Made by a program: the position numbers and the translations under genes. From CAZMVY01 sp964617875 (GTDB lineage Bacteria; Planctomycetota; Phycisphaerae; UBA1845; PWPN01), in contig CAZUAI010000023.1 in assembly GCA_964617875.1 (NCBI GenBank), forward strand, positions 1 through 64,000: a stretch of DNA of 64,000 nt. Direction: 5' to 3'. This document shows positions 50,911 through 58,366 of this stretch, in pieces (the first letter of the stretch is position 1; every line of letters begins with the position of its first letter). The notes below the pieces were generated by a model, which saw nothing but the letters and a program-made list of their open reading frames with translations, did not search any database and was not told the origin of the DNA.

Positions 50911-51165
50911 ATGCGATACGCCCGTGCCCTGTGCGTTCTCGTTGCGTTGCTCCTGCCCTTCGCGGCGGTCCCAGCCGCCACGGTGCGAATCCAGCCGGTG
51001 CGGGGCTTTGAGCGGGTGGTGATTACGAAGCCCGTCGTGTTCGGCGTCGGCGTCGGGTGTGCGGGCCGGCATGCCGCCGGGAACGAGGCGAAATCCGGCT
51101 TTTGTGGGCCGATCCCAGCGAGCGTTGTGAAAGCGGTGGAGATGCGATTGGAGGAGATACGATGA
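50911..51165 (+). CDS. Small signal-peptide protein coupled to the URO-D-family gene
   Basis: An 84-residue frame with a clear signal peptide (MRYARALCVLVALLLPFAAV ... AAA-type site) and a short mature part (RIQPVRGFERVVITKPVVFG) that then runs into sequence with no domain, ending ...VEMRLEEIR. The stop overlaps the next ATG (ATGA). It may be a true small exported protein, or the 5' stump of a secreted-protein gene whose promoter now drives the URO-D gene. It lacks a Shine-Dalgarno and has a -10 box six bases before its ATG, consistent with leaderless translation. Confidence 0.45.
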   Translation: MRYARALCVLVALLLPFAAVPAATVRIQPVRGFERVVITKPVVFGVGVGCAGRHAAGNEAKSGFCGPIPASVVKAVEMRLEEIR

Positions 51166-52319
51166 CATCGCGCGAGCGCGTATGGAAGGCCGTCAACCAC
51201 GAGATCCCGGACCGCGTGCCGATCGACCTCGGCGGGTTCCAGACCGGGATCCACAAGGCCGCGTATGCGGAGTTGCTCAAGCATCTCGGCATCACGGACA
51301 CCGTCACGATCATGGACCCGGTGCAGGGGCTGGCCAGGCCGTGCGAGGCCGTGCTGGAACGGTTCCGCGTGGACACGCGCTACGTCTGCGCCCACGGCCC
51401 GGACGGCTTCAAAGGCGGCATCGAGCGGAACGTGCGTGACGGCCGCGCGTGGCTCGACCTAAGGGACGAGTTCGGCATCGTCTGGTCCACCCCCGAGGAC
51501 CAGCAGATGTACATGGACATTTCGCACCACCCGCTTGCCCACGCGACGATCAAGGACATCGCCGCTTACCCGTTCCCGAAGGGCGGCGATCCGACGCGGT
51601 TCACCGGCGTCCGCGAGCAAGCCCAGCGGATGCGCAAGGACACGCCGTACGCCCTCTGCACGGGCATCGGCGGCGTGGTCTACGAGTTCTGCTGGTACAT
51701 GCGCGGGCTCGAGCAGTGGTTCTGCGACATGATCGAGAACCCGGCGTTCTGCGAGGCGCTTCTCGATCAGACGCTGAAGTACGGGACGGACTTCTACACG
51801 GGCTTCCTGAAGGAGGTCGGCGACCTCGTCGATGTCATCATGATCGGCGACGACCTGGCCGGCCAGGGCGGACCGCTCTTTTCGCCGCAGTTCTATCGTG
51901 CGGTCGTGAAGCCGCGGCAGAAGCGGCTCGTGCAGCACATCAAGTCGTTGACAAAGGCGAAGATCTGGTACCACACGTGCGGGGCCTGCGGCGCGTACAT
52001 CCCCGAACTGATCGACAACGGCGTAGACATCCTGAATCCGGTGCAGATCGGCCTGGAGGGCATGGCCCCCACAAGCCTCAAGCAACAGTTCGGTCGGCAG
52101 ATCGTTTTCTGGGGCGGCGGCATCGACGCCCAGCACGTCCTGCCGGTTGCCACGCCCGCCGAGGTCCGCGAACACGTCCGCCGCAACATGGAGACCTTCA
52201 AGCCCGGCGGTGGCTATGTCTTCAACAACGTCCACAACATCCAGGCGGGCGTGCCCCCGGAGAACGTCGTGGCGCTGTTCGATGCCGCGTACGAGTTCGG
52301 GGCGTACGGGCCGGCGTGA
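51162..52319 (+). CDS. Uroporphyrinogen-decarboxylase-family (MtaA/CmuA-like) protein
   Basis: A 385-residue TIM-barrel protein of the URO-D superfamily, opening MTSRERVWKAVNHEIPDRVP. It has PFPKGGDPTRFTG, GIGGVVYEFCWYMRG, MIGDDLAGQGGPLFSPQFYR, and WYHTCGACGAYIPELIDNG with the HxC pair that binds zinc in corrinoid methyltransferases. It is longer than heme URO-D and lacks that enzyme's N-terminal RPVW-type motif. It is therefore more likely a methyltransferase acting on methylated compounds or corrinoids than a heme enzyme; no corrinoid protein is adjacent. GGAGGAG six bases before ATG. Such paralogues are numerous in planctomycetes. Confidence 0.8.
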   Translation: MTSRERVWKAVNHEIPDRVPIDLGGFQTGIHKAAYAELLKHLGITDTVTIMDPVQGLARPCEAVLERFRVDTRYVCAHGPDGFKGGIERNVRDGRAWLDLRDEFGIVWSTPEDQQMYMDISHHPLAHATIKDIAAYPFPKGGDPTRFTGVREQAQRMRKDTPYALCTGIGGVVYEFCWYMRGLEQWFCDMIENPAFCEALLDQTLKYGTDFYTGFLKEVGDLVDVIMIGDDLAGQGGPLFSPQFYRAVVKPRQKRLVQHIKSLTKAKIWYHTCGACGAYIPELIDNGVDILNPVQIGLEGMAPTSLKQQFGRQIVFWGGGIDAQHVLPVATPAEVREHVRRNMETFKPGGGYVFNNVHNIQAGVPPENVVALFDAAYEFGAYGPA

Positions 52320-52397
52320 GAGCCGGGCCTTGTGAGTCGCGGGCAGCGCGATCAACAGGATCGCTTGGCGCGACAGACAACCCGACCGCGGACAATC

Positions 52398-53435
52398 TCA
52401 GTTCGCCGCCGCGTCACCCTTCCTGTGCCTGGCGCCCTTCTCGCGGTGCGGTCGGGGCGGCGCGTCCGGCGCCGCCTTTGCGGACTTCTCGCCCTTGTGT
52501 TGCTCCTTGAACGCCTTGATTTCATCGTCGCTCAGCTTGCCATCGCCGTTCGTGTCGGCTTGTGGAAACTTCTCGAGAAGCTTTGCGCGGGAGACGGCGG
52601 AATCGCCGTTCTGGGCCAGGAAGGCTTTCAGCTCATCATCGCTCAGCTTGCCGTTGTTGTCCGTATCGGCGGCGGGGAATCGCTTGAGAATCTCTGCGCG
52701 TCGCCTGGCGTCGCGCTCCTCCTTCAGCGCCTTCAGCTCGTCATCGCTCAGCTTGCCGTCTTTGTCCTTGTCGGCGGTCGGATAGCGTTGGAGAAGCTCC
52801 GCGCGGTGCTTTTCCTGGAAGACGATCCGGAAGGCGTCCAGCTCCTCGTTGCTGAGTCGGCCGTCCCCGTTGGTGTCGGCCTCGGGGTGTTCCCTGATGA
52901 TGCGGACGCGGATCCGCTCGCGGATCATCTCCCCCGGCTTGCCCTTGACGGTCAGCAGTTCGTCGTATTCCAGCTTGCCGCTGCCGTCCGTATCGAGTTC
53001 CGGGTGTTCCTTCATCAGCCGCTCGCTAAGGCCGTCCGGGGGGTTGGCCTTGAGAAACGCGCGGGCCTCTTCGGGGCTGAGCTTCCCGTCGGCGTTCGTG
53101 TCGGCCTCGGGGTGCTGCGCAAGCATCTCCTGCGCACGCTGTTCCCAGCCCGGCTTTACGCCGTCTTTGCCTCGACCATCGCTCTCCGGGCCGTGTCCCT
53201 TACGCAAGTCGGGGTGGGCTTGCATATACGCGCGGACCTCGTCGGGCGTCAGGCTGCCGTCGTTGTTGGCGTCGGCGTCGGGATGCCTGGCGAGGAGCTT
53301 CTGGAGCTTGTCTGCCGAGGGCCCTTTGGCCTTGCGGCCCGGCTGGGCATAGGCGGATTGCGGTGCGGTCAGGACGAGCCATGCGGCCGCGACCAGGATT
53401 CCGTAGCAGGTACCACCGGCGATCTTCCAGTTCAC
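52398..53435 (-). CDS. Exported protein with seven EF-hand loops
   Basis: A 345-residue secreted protein with a signal peptide (YGILVAAAWLVLTAPQSAYA). It contains seven Ca-binding EF-hand loops: DADANNDGSLTPDE, EADTNADGKLSPEE, ELDTDGSGKLEYDE, EADTNGDGRLSNEE, TADKDKDGKLSDDE, AADTDNNGKLSDDE and QADTNGDGKLSDDE, separated by short helices (AEILKRFP, AKLLEKFP). Ca ligands at loop positions 1, 3, 5 and 12 are conserved in nearly all. The tail is Lys/Pro/Arg-rich. The start is GTG with AAGGAG six bases upstream. It probably acts as a periplasmic or surface calcium buffer or adhesion scaffold; the partner is unknown. Confidence 0.85.
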   Translation of the reverse strand: MNWKIAGGTCYGILVAAAWLVLTAPQSAYAQPGRKAKGPSADKLQKLLARHPDADANNDGSLTPDEVRAYMQAHPDLRKGHGPESDGRGKDGVKPGWEQRAQEMLAQHPEADTNADGKLSPEEARAFLKANPPDGLSERLMKEHPELDTDGSGKLEYDELLTVKGKPGEMIRERIRVRIIREHPEADTNGDGRLSNEELDAFRIVFQEKHRAELLQRYPTADKDKDGKLSDDELKALKEERDARRRAEILKRFPAADTDNNGKLSDDELKAFLAQNGDSAVSRAKLLEKFPQADTNGDGKLSDDEIKAFKEQHKGEKSAKAAPDAPPRPHREKGARHRKGDAAAN

Positions 53436-53654
53436 GTGAGTCTCCTTCGCTGAACGAATCCTGAAAGCCAGTCCGGGCCGATTCCGGCCAACCGATGGCC
53501 GGTTCCTGCCCGACAGCTTTTCCTTTTTCGGAACGGCGGGCAGACGCAGTTATTGCCGCCGGGATCGCGAACCTTGGGGTTGGTTGGGCGTCCAAAGGGG
53601 TAGGGGCACGCGGTAGCACGGCCAAGGTGGCTGGTTTGACCGCGCGACGCGTCG

Positions 53655-53660
53655 TATAAT
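53655..53660 (+). promoter_or_regulatory. -10 box upstream of the TPR-like protein
   Basis: TATAAT in GTCGTATAATCTCAT. TTGACC lies at 53636-53641, but the 13-base spacer is too short for a standard -35. It predicts a ~58-base leader. Confidence 0.4.
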
Positions 53661-53690
53661 CTCATAAGCGGCACAGTTGCAGGAGGTTGG

Positions 53691-53723
53691 GTGCAGGTGT
53701 CGATAAACCGAACAGGACGCTGA
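53691..53723 (+). CDS. Possible leader peptide (10 codons) before the TPR-like gene
   Basis: AGGAGG (53681-53686) is followed by GTG 53691 (spacing 4) or in-frame GTG 53697 (spacing 10). The frame reads VQVSINRTGR and stops at 53723, one base before the ATG of the next gene at 53725. This arrangement fits translational coupling. The main gene also has its own AGGA seven bases upstream, so the leader may be incidental. Confidence 0.3.
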   Translation: MQVSINRTGR

Positions 53724-53724
53724 T

Positions 53725-55263
53725 ATGACTCGCCGGGAAGTCCAGATTGTGATACCGGTCGCCGTTGCCGTTGTGGCGGCGTGCGTATGGTCGTTGCCGG
53801 GTCAGGTTCGCCAGATCCAGGGCGGCAACGCCCTGGACGCGAATCCGATGGTTGGTTCGGGGGGTATCAACTACGCCGCGCCGCCGCCTCCGATCAACCG
53901 TTCGAACGCGCTGATGACCCGGAACGTCGGCGCCGGGGCAGGGTTTCGGGGATATTCGCCAATCCGGGATACCAGCCAGTTCTGGGGCGCCCTGCCGTCG
54001 TCGCGACTTTCGCCCTTCAATGCCGATGGGATCAGCGTCGGCGACCTCCTCGCGGGCCAGTCGAACTTTCAGCCGCGGCTCTACTACGATCCATCCCGCG
54101 CGGTGACAAGCAGCGGAAATGTGGATCGCCGCACGAATCCGGCGGGCATCCCCGGCGCGCGTGATCCGTATGTGGACCCGCGACGGCCGATGTACGCGGC
54201 GGCACCCGATCCCATTCCGTTTCGGCCGACGGGTATGCGCCAGCCGACCGGGGCAGGGATGGGCGTCGAGCCGGTCCTGCAACGCTACGGGAGTGCGCGG
54301 CTTTCGTCCAACCCGCAATCGTACAACGTGCCGTTGTCCAAGGCCCGCACCATGGACGTCGGTGCGGAGGCGGCGTCGCTTCGCCGTGGAGCGCGGACGG
54401 ATCGTACGCCGTTCGAACTGGAGCCGGCCGCCGCTCCGCAGCCCGTGACGTCGCCGCTGGACCGTGTGCTGCAACCCGGCATCGCGCAGCCGGCAACTCC
54501 GCCCGGCGGTGTGCAGCCGCCGTCCGCCGCAGCTCCCGGCGAGGTCGTCGAGGTGCCGCCGGAGTGGCTGGGGCGCGATCTCTACCGGGACCTGTCGGCG
54601 GCCGCTGCAGCCGTGCGGGGCCGTACGCTTGCGGCATCCCTGACCATGGGCGGGCCGGAGGCCAGCGGGGGCGTCGCTCCCGGCATCTACAGCCGGCACG
54701 CTTCGTGGGTGCAGGACTACCTCTCCAAGCCGTTGACGACGTTCGTCGGGTCGGCATCGACGTCCCTGAACAGCTATCTCTCCCGAGCGGAGCAGGATAT
54801 ACGCGACGGGAAGTACTATCGCGCGGCGAGCCTCTATCGCATGGCGGCGGGCGTTGATCCGGACAGCCCGCTTCCGTTGCTGGGCCGGGCGTTTGCGCTC
54901 GCGGCAGCGGGCGAGTACATGACGTCCGTGGACATGCTCTGCAAGGGGATCGAGCGGTTCCCGGCGATTGCGTACTTTCGGATCGACCTGAAGGCGTTCA
55001 TTGCGGACGAACGTGTGCTGGACAGCCGCCGGGCCGAACTGGAGCGGCTGCTCAAGCAGAATGACGACTACCGCCTTCGCTTCCTGCTCGGGTATCTCGA
55101 GTATCAGAGCGGGTTCGGAGGCCCCGGCCTTGAGAACCTCGCGAAGGCCGCGCTCAAGGCCCCGGGCACATCGCCGATCTCACGGTTCCCGGAGTTGCTG
55201 CGGCGTGGACGGAGTGCGGCGGCGCCGCCGACGGGGACGCCTGTGCCGATGGACACGAAGTAG
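53725..55263 (+). CDS. Exported low-complexity protein with TPR-like C-terminus
   Basis: A 512-residue protein. A hydrophobic N-terminal helix (VIPVAVAVVAACVWSL) acts as signal or anchor. Residues ~30-290 are Pro/Ala/Gly/Arg-rich and poorly ordered (RRPMYAAAPDPIPFRPTG). The C-terminal third is helical with a TPR-like pair: YLSRAEQDIRDGKYYRAASL, YRMAAGVDPDSPLPLLGRAF, ALAAAGEYMTSVDMLCKGIE, and a later RLRFLLGYLEYQSGFG. No enzyme motif is visible. It may be an envelope scaffold. The HEAT protein follows after 39 bases. Confidence 0.65.
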   Translation: MTRREVQIVIPVAVAVVAACVWSLPGQVRQIQGGNALDANPMVGSGGINYAAPPPPINRSNALMTRNVGAGAGFRGYSPIRDTSQFWGALPSSRLSPFNADGISVGDLLAGQSNFQPRLYYDPSRAVTSSGNVDRRTNPAGIPGARDPYVDPRRPMYAAAPDPIPFRPTGMRQPTGAGMGVEPVLQRYGSARLSSNPQSYNVPLSKARTMDVGAEAASLRRGARTDRTPFELEPAAAPQPVTSPLDRVLQPGIAQPATPPGGVQPPSAAAPGEVVEVPPEWLGRDLYRDLSAAAAAVRGRTLAASLTMGGPEASGGVAPGIYSRHASWVQDYLSKPLTTFVGSASTSLNSYLSRAEQDIRDGKYYRAASLYRMAAGVDPDSPLPLLGRAFALAAAGEYMTSVDMLCKGIERFPAIAYFRIDLKAFIADERVLDSRRAELERLLKQNDDYRLRFLLGYLEYQSGFGGPGLENLAKAALKAPGTSPISRFPELLRRGRSAAAPPTGTPVPMDTK

Positions 55264-55290
55264 AAAGGTGCCCGTTCGCCCCTCCTGCGG

Positions 55291-55296
55291 TAGAAT
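55291..55296 (+). promoter_or_regulatory. -10 box predicting a leaderless mRNA for the HEAT protein
   Basis: TAGAAT ends six bases before ATG 55303. No Shine-Dalgarno is present in those six bases (TGCGGG) at normal spacing. No clear -35. Confidence 0.35.
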
Positions 55297-55302
55297 TGCG
55301 GG

Positions 55303-56136
55303 ATGGATCATGGACCGGACGACCGGGTGAATGCCTCGCCGGCGGGCGATTGCGTGCCGGCCGGCGTGTGCGGGCGCGGCAAGCGTCCTGTGCTTGCTGC
55401 GCTGGCGGGGCTGATGGTTGCGGCTGTTGCCGTTGGCGTGGTCTGGGGGCCGACCTGGCGGCGCATCCACCAGTTGCGTGATCCCAGCGCGAAAGTCCGG
55501 CGTGCGGCGCTTCGCGAACTCGGCGGCCGCGACGGGCACGCGGCGGCTTCCCGGGTGCGTGCGATGATCACGGGCGACCCCGATCCGGCGGTGCGCGAGG
55601 CCGCGGCCTACGCGGCGATGAAACTCGGCGACCGCGACGCGCTGCCGGCGATCTGTGCGACGATCCGCGCCGATGCGGAGCGGGACTCGGCCGCCCAGAT
55701 GCTGGCGACTCTGGCGCGTCTCTGCGAGCCTGCGGGCGATGCCCTCCGATTTGTGGAGGAGTGCGCGGCGTCGGGCAAGCCGTACCTGGTGATCGGGGCC
55801 GCCATGGCGCGGACGGAATGGTTTCAGGCCGGGGGGCTGAGCGAGCTTCTTGCGATCGCCGCATCGCCACCGGGCGACACGGAACCTTACGTGCGGGAGC
55901 GGATCCGGCAGTACCTGGTTCCGGCGGCGGAACTGGTCGGCATGCGGTTCGATACGGACGAGCCATGGCCTCCGGAGCGGACCGAGTCGATGCGCCGATG
56001 GTGGCAGGCGCACGGGAACGATCGTTTGCTCGGCGATGCGCTGCGGCTGCGCCGGACGCGCGATGTCGATCTGCGCGAAATCGGGCGGCTCGAGCACGCC
56101 CGGCACCGCGTGGGCCGAATGCTGGGCCTGCTGTGA
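55303..56136 (+). CDS. Membrane-anchored HEAT-repeat protein
   Basis: A 277-residue protein with one transmembrane helix (~32-50: LAALAGLMVAAVAVGVVWGP) and then HEAT/PBS-lyase-type repeats: LRDPSAKVRRAALRELGGR, ITGDPDPAVREAAAYAAMKL and DRDALPAICATIRADAERDS. The C-terminal part (EPYVRERIRQYLVPAAELVG ... SMRRWWQAHGNDRLLG) is helical without a known motif. HEAT repeats in planctomycete envelope proteins are thought to mediate protein-protein contacts. Start at ATG 55303 has no Shine-Dalgarno but a -10 hexamer six bases upstream. Confidence 0.7.
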   Translation: MDHGPDDRVNASPAGDCVPAGVCGRGKRPVLAALAGLMVAAVAVGVVWGPTWRRIHQLRDPSAKVRRAALRELGGRDGHAAASRVRAMITGDPDPAVREAAAYAAMKLGDRDALPAICATIRADAERDSAAQMLATLARLCEPAGDALRFVEECAASGKPYLVIGAAMARTEWFQAGGLSELLAIAASPPGDTEPYVRERIRQYLVPAAELVGMRFDTDEPWPPERTESMRRWWQAHGNDRLLGDALRLRRTRDVDLREIGRLEHARHRVGRMLGLL

Positions 56137-56237
56137 AGGCGCGGGCCGCAGTTGACGATATGACCGGGGTGCGGGACACTGCCGGCGAGGTCCCGCGCCG
56201 GGCGCGGGCCGGCACATGACAGGGAGTCGCACCGACG

Positions 56238-57179
56238 ATGGCCAACTATCTCGTGACAGGCGGGGCGGGTTTTATCGGGTCTCATATCGTGGCGGCGCTG
56301 GTCGCTCAGGGCGAGAACGTCCGCGTGCTTGACAACTTCGCCACGGGCAAGCGGGAGAACCTCGCGCCGTTCAAGGACAGGATCGACCTCCTTGAGGGCG
56401 ACCTCCGCAACCCGGATGACTGCAAGCGGGCCTGTGCGGGGATCGAGTTCGTTCTGCACCAGGGCGCGGTGCCGTCCGTGCCGAAATCCGTCGAGAATCC
56501 TGTGATGACGCACCAGGCGAACATCGACGGCACGTTCAACCTCCTGGATGCGGCCCGACACGCGAAGGTCCGCCGGGTGGTTTACGCGGCCAGCAGCAGC
56601 GCGTACGGCGACACGCCGACGCTCCCCAAGCACGAGGGCATCCTGCCGCAGCCGCTCAGCCCGTATGCCGTGCAGAAGCTCGTCGGAGAACTCTACGGCC
56701 GGGCTTACTACGAGTGCTTCGGTCTCGAGACGCTCGCGCTTCGGTACTTCAACGTCTTCGGCCCCCGGCAGGACCCGAAGAGCCAGTACGCCGCCGCCAT
56801 CCCGGCGTTCGTCACGTCGATTCTGGCGAACCGGCCGCCCACGGTCTTCGGCGACGGCGAGCAGACGCGCGACTTCACCTTCGTCGAGAATGTCGTCCAT
56901 GCGAATCTGCTCGGCGCGAGGGCGGCGAAGACCTGCGGGGAGGCGATCAACATCGCCTGCGGCGAGCGGATCAGCATCAACCGGATCATCGCCAGGATCA
57001 ACGAGTATCTTGGCACGGACGTGAAGCCGAACTATGAGCCGAAACGTGCCGGCGACGTTCGCGATTCGCTGGCGGACATCAGCCTCGCCAGGCGGGTGAT
57101 CGGCTACGAGCCCCAGGTGATGTTCGACGAGGGCCTGCGCCGGTCGATCGACTGGTACCGGGAGAATTGGAAGCCATAG
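56238..57179 (+). CDS. Extended SDR nucleotide-sugar epimerase (WbpP/Gne-like)
   Basis: A 313-residue NAD-dependent SDR enzyme. Rossmann motif LVTGGAGFIGSHIV at residue 5; GDLRNPDDC; catalytic Ser in VVYAASSSAYGD and Y-x-x-x-K in SPYAVQKLVGELY; LRYFNVFGPRQDP; DFTFVENVVHANL. HQGAVPSVPKSVENP and LPKHEGILPQPLSPYA resemble UDP-GlcNAc 4-epimerases such as WbpP. The product would be UDP-GalNAc or UDP-Gal for surface glycans. GGGAG lies about 12 bases upstream. It is followed by a second SDR at 57287 on the same strand. Confidence 0.85.
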   Translation: MANYLVTGGAGFIGSHIVAALVAQGENVRVLDNFATGKRENLAPFKDRIDLLEGDLRNPDDCKRACAGIEFVLHQGAVPSVPKSVENPVMTHQANIDGTFNLLDAARHAKVRRVVYAASSSAYGDTPTLPKHEGILPQPLSPYAVQKLVGELYGRAYYECFGLETLALRYFNVFGPRQDPKSQYAAAIPAFVTSILANRPPTVFGDGEQTRDFTFVENVVHANLLGARAAKTCGEAINIACGERISINRIIARINEYLGTDVKPNYEPKRAGDVRDSLADISLARRVIGYEPQVMFDEGLRRSIDWYRENWKP

Positions 57180-57286
57180 TGCTGCGCCCCGCTTGCGCGA
57201 CGGGCACGCCTTGCGGTGGGGCGTGAATGGCCGGCGAGGAACACGTTTCGTGCGGTTCGCGCGGGCAGAAACGGGAGTGAGCAGGC

Positions 57287-58252
57287 ATGCGGATCGTCGT
57301 GACAGGCGCGGCGGGATTCATCGGGTACCACCTGTGCGAGCGACTGCTTCGGAACGGCCACGAAGTCCTCGGGGTCGATAACCTCGTCACGGGCCAGTCG
57401 CGGAACATCGACAGCCTGCGGGCGCACGGCCGGTTCCGCTTCATCAACCACGACATCATCGAGCCGCTTATGATCGACGGCGAGATCGACCGCGTATTCA
57501 ACCTCGCGTGCCCGGCGTCGCCGGTCGATTTCGGCCCGCACGCGATCGACATCCTGCGGACCTGCGGCGAGGGCGTGCGGCAGTTGCTTGAACTCTCGCG
57601 GCGCACGGGCGCGCGGTTCATGCACGCCTCGACGAGCGAGTGCTACGGCGACCCGACGGAACACCCGCAGCGGGAGACCTACTACGGCAACGTCAACCCG
57701 ATCGGCGTGCGGTCACCTTATGACGAGGGCAAGCGATTCGCCGAGGCGATGGTGATGGCCTATCACCGGACGCACAGGCTGCCGGTGGGGATCGTGCGGA
57801 TCTTCAACACGTACGGGCCGCGGATGCGGGCGGACGACGGGCGGATCCTGCCGAACTTCATCCGCCAGGCGCTGTGCGGCGAGCCGCTGACGGTCTACGG
57901 CGACGGATCGCAGACAAGGAGCTTCTGCTACGTGGACGATCTCGTGGACGGCATCGTCCGCCGGGCGGAGAGCGACTTTGCGGAGCCGATCAACCTGGGC
58001 AACCCAACCGAGGTGACCGTCCGCCAGGTCGCCGAAGAGGTGATCGAGCTGACCGGCAGCCGGAGCGGAATCGAGTACCGGCCGCTTCCCGCCGACGATC
58101 CGCGCAAGCGTCAGCCGGACATCACGCGGGCGAAGGAGATCCTCGGCTGGCAGCCGACGACGTCGCGGCGCGAGGGCTTTGCGCGGACGATCGAGTACTT
58201 CCGGTCCGTCGTGCAGTCCGCGGAACTCGCGGCCGCTGCCGCCCGTGCGTAA
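57287..58252 (+). CDS. UDP-glucuronate decarboxylase-like SDR (UXS type)
   Basis: A 321-residue extended SDR: IVVTGAAGFIGYHLCERLL, NHDIIEPLMIDGEIDRVFNL, CPASPVDFGPHAIDILRTC, STSECYGDPTEHPQ, SPYDEGKRFAEAMVMAYHR (catalytic Y-x-x-x-K), IVRIFNTYGPRMRADDGR and SFCYVDDLVDGI. SECYGDP, YDEGKR and PRMRxxDGR are hallmarks of UXS enzymes, which convert UDP-glucuronate to UDP-xylose. Some substrate-loop residues differ (DFGPHAID rather than YxxNPIKT), so a related UDP-sugar dehydratase is possible. It lies 107 bases after the epimerase and probably shares its transcript, supplying donors to GT4/GT-C enzymes. Confidence 0.85.
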   Translation: MRIVVTGAAGFIGYHLCERLLRNGHEVLGVDNLVTGQSRNIDSLRAHGRFRFINHDIIEPLMIDGEIDRVFNLACPASPVDFGPHAIDILRTCGEGVRQLLELSRRTGARFMHASTSECYGDPTEHPQRETYYGNVNPIGVRSPYDEGKRFAEAMVMAYHRTHRLPVGIVRIFNTYGPRMRADDGRILPNFIRQALCGEPLTVYGDGSQTRSFCYVDDLVDGIVRRAESDFAEPINLGNPTEVTVRQVAEEVIELTGSRSGIEYRPLPADDPRKRQPDITRAKEILGWQPTTSRREGFARTIEYFRSVVQSAELAAAAARA

Positions 58253-58366
58253 AGTCCCCGGATTGCTTGCTTCGATCGGCGGGTGCGAGGAAGCGAGGCG
58301 ACGGCGCCTTCAGCCCCCGCCCCGGCGATGTGGCGTCCGCGATGGCGGTGCGATAGGCTTTCGCGC

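Noticed and set aside
51162..52319. Heme-pathway uroporphyrinogen decarboxylase (hemE)
   Set aside because: The protein is longer than HemE, lacks its N-terminal substrate motif and has the HxC zinc pair of corrinoid methyltransferase relatives.
52480..53320. Repeated GATCAGCTTGCCGT-like blocks
   Set aside because: These are the coding repeats of the seven EF-hand loops, not a non-coding repeat array.
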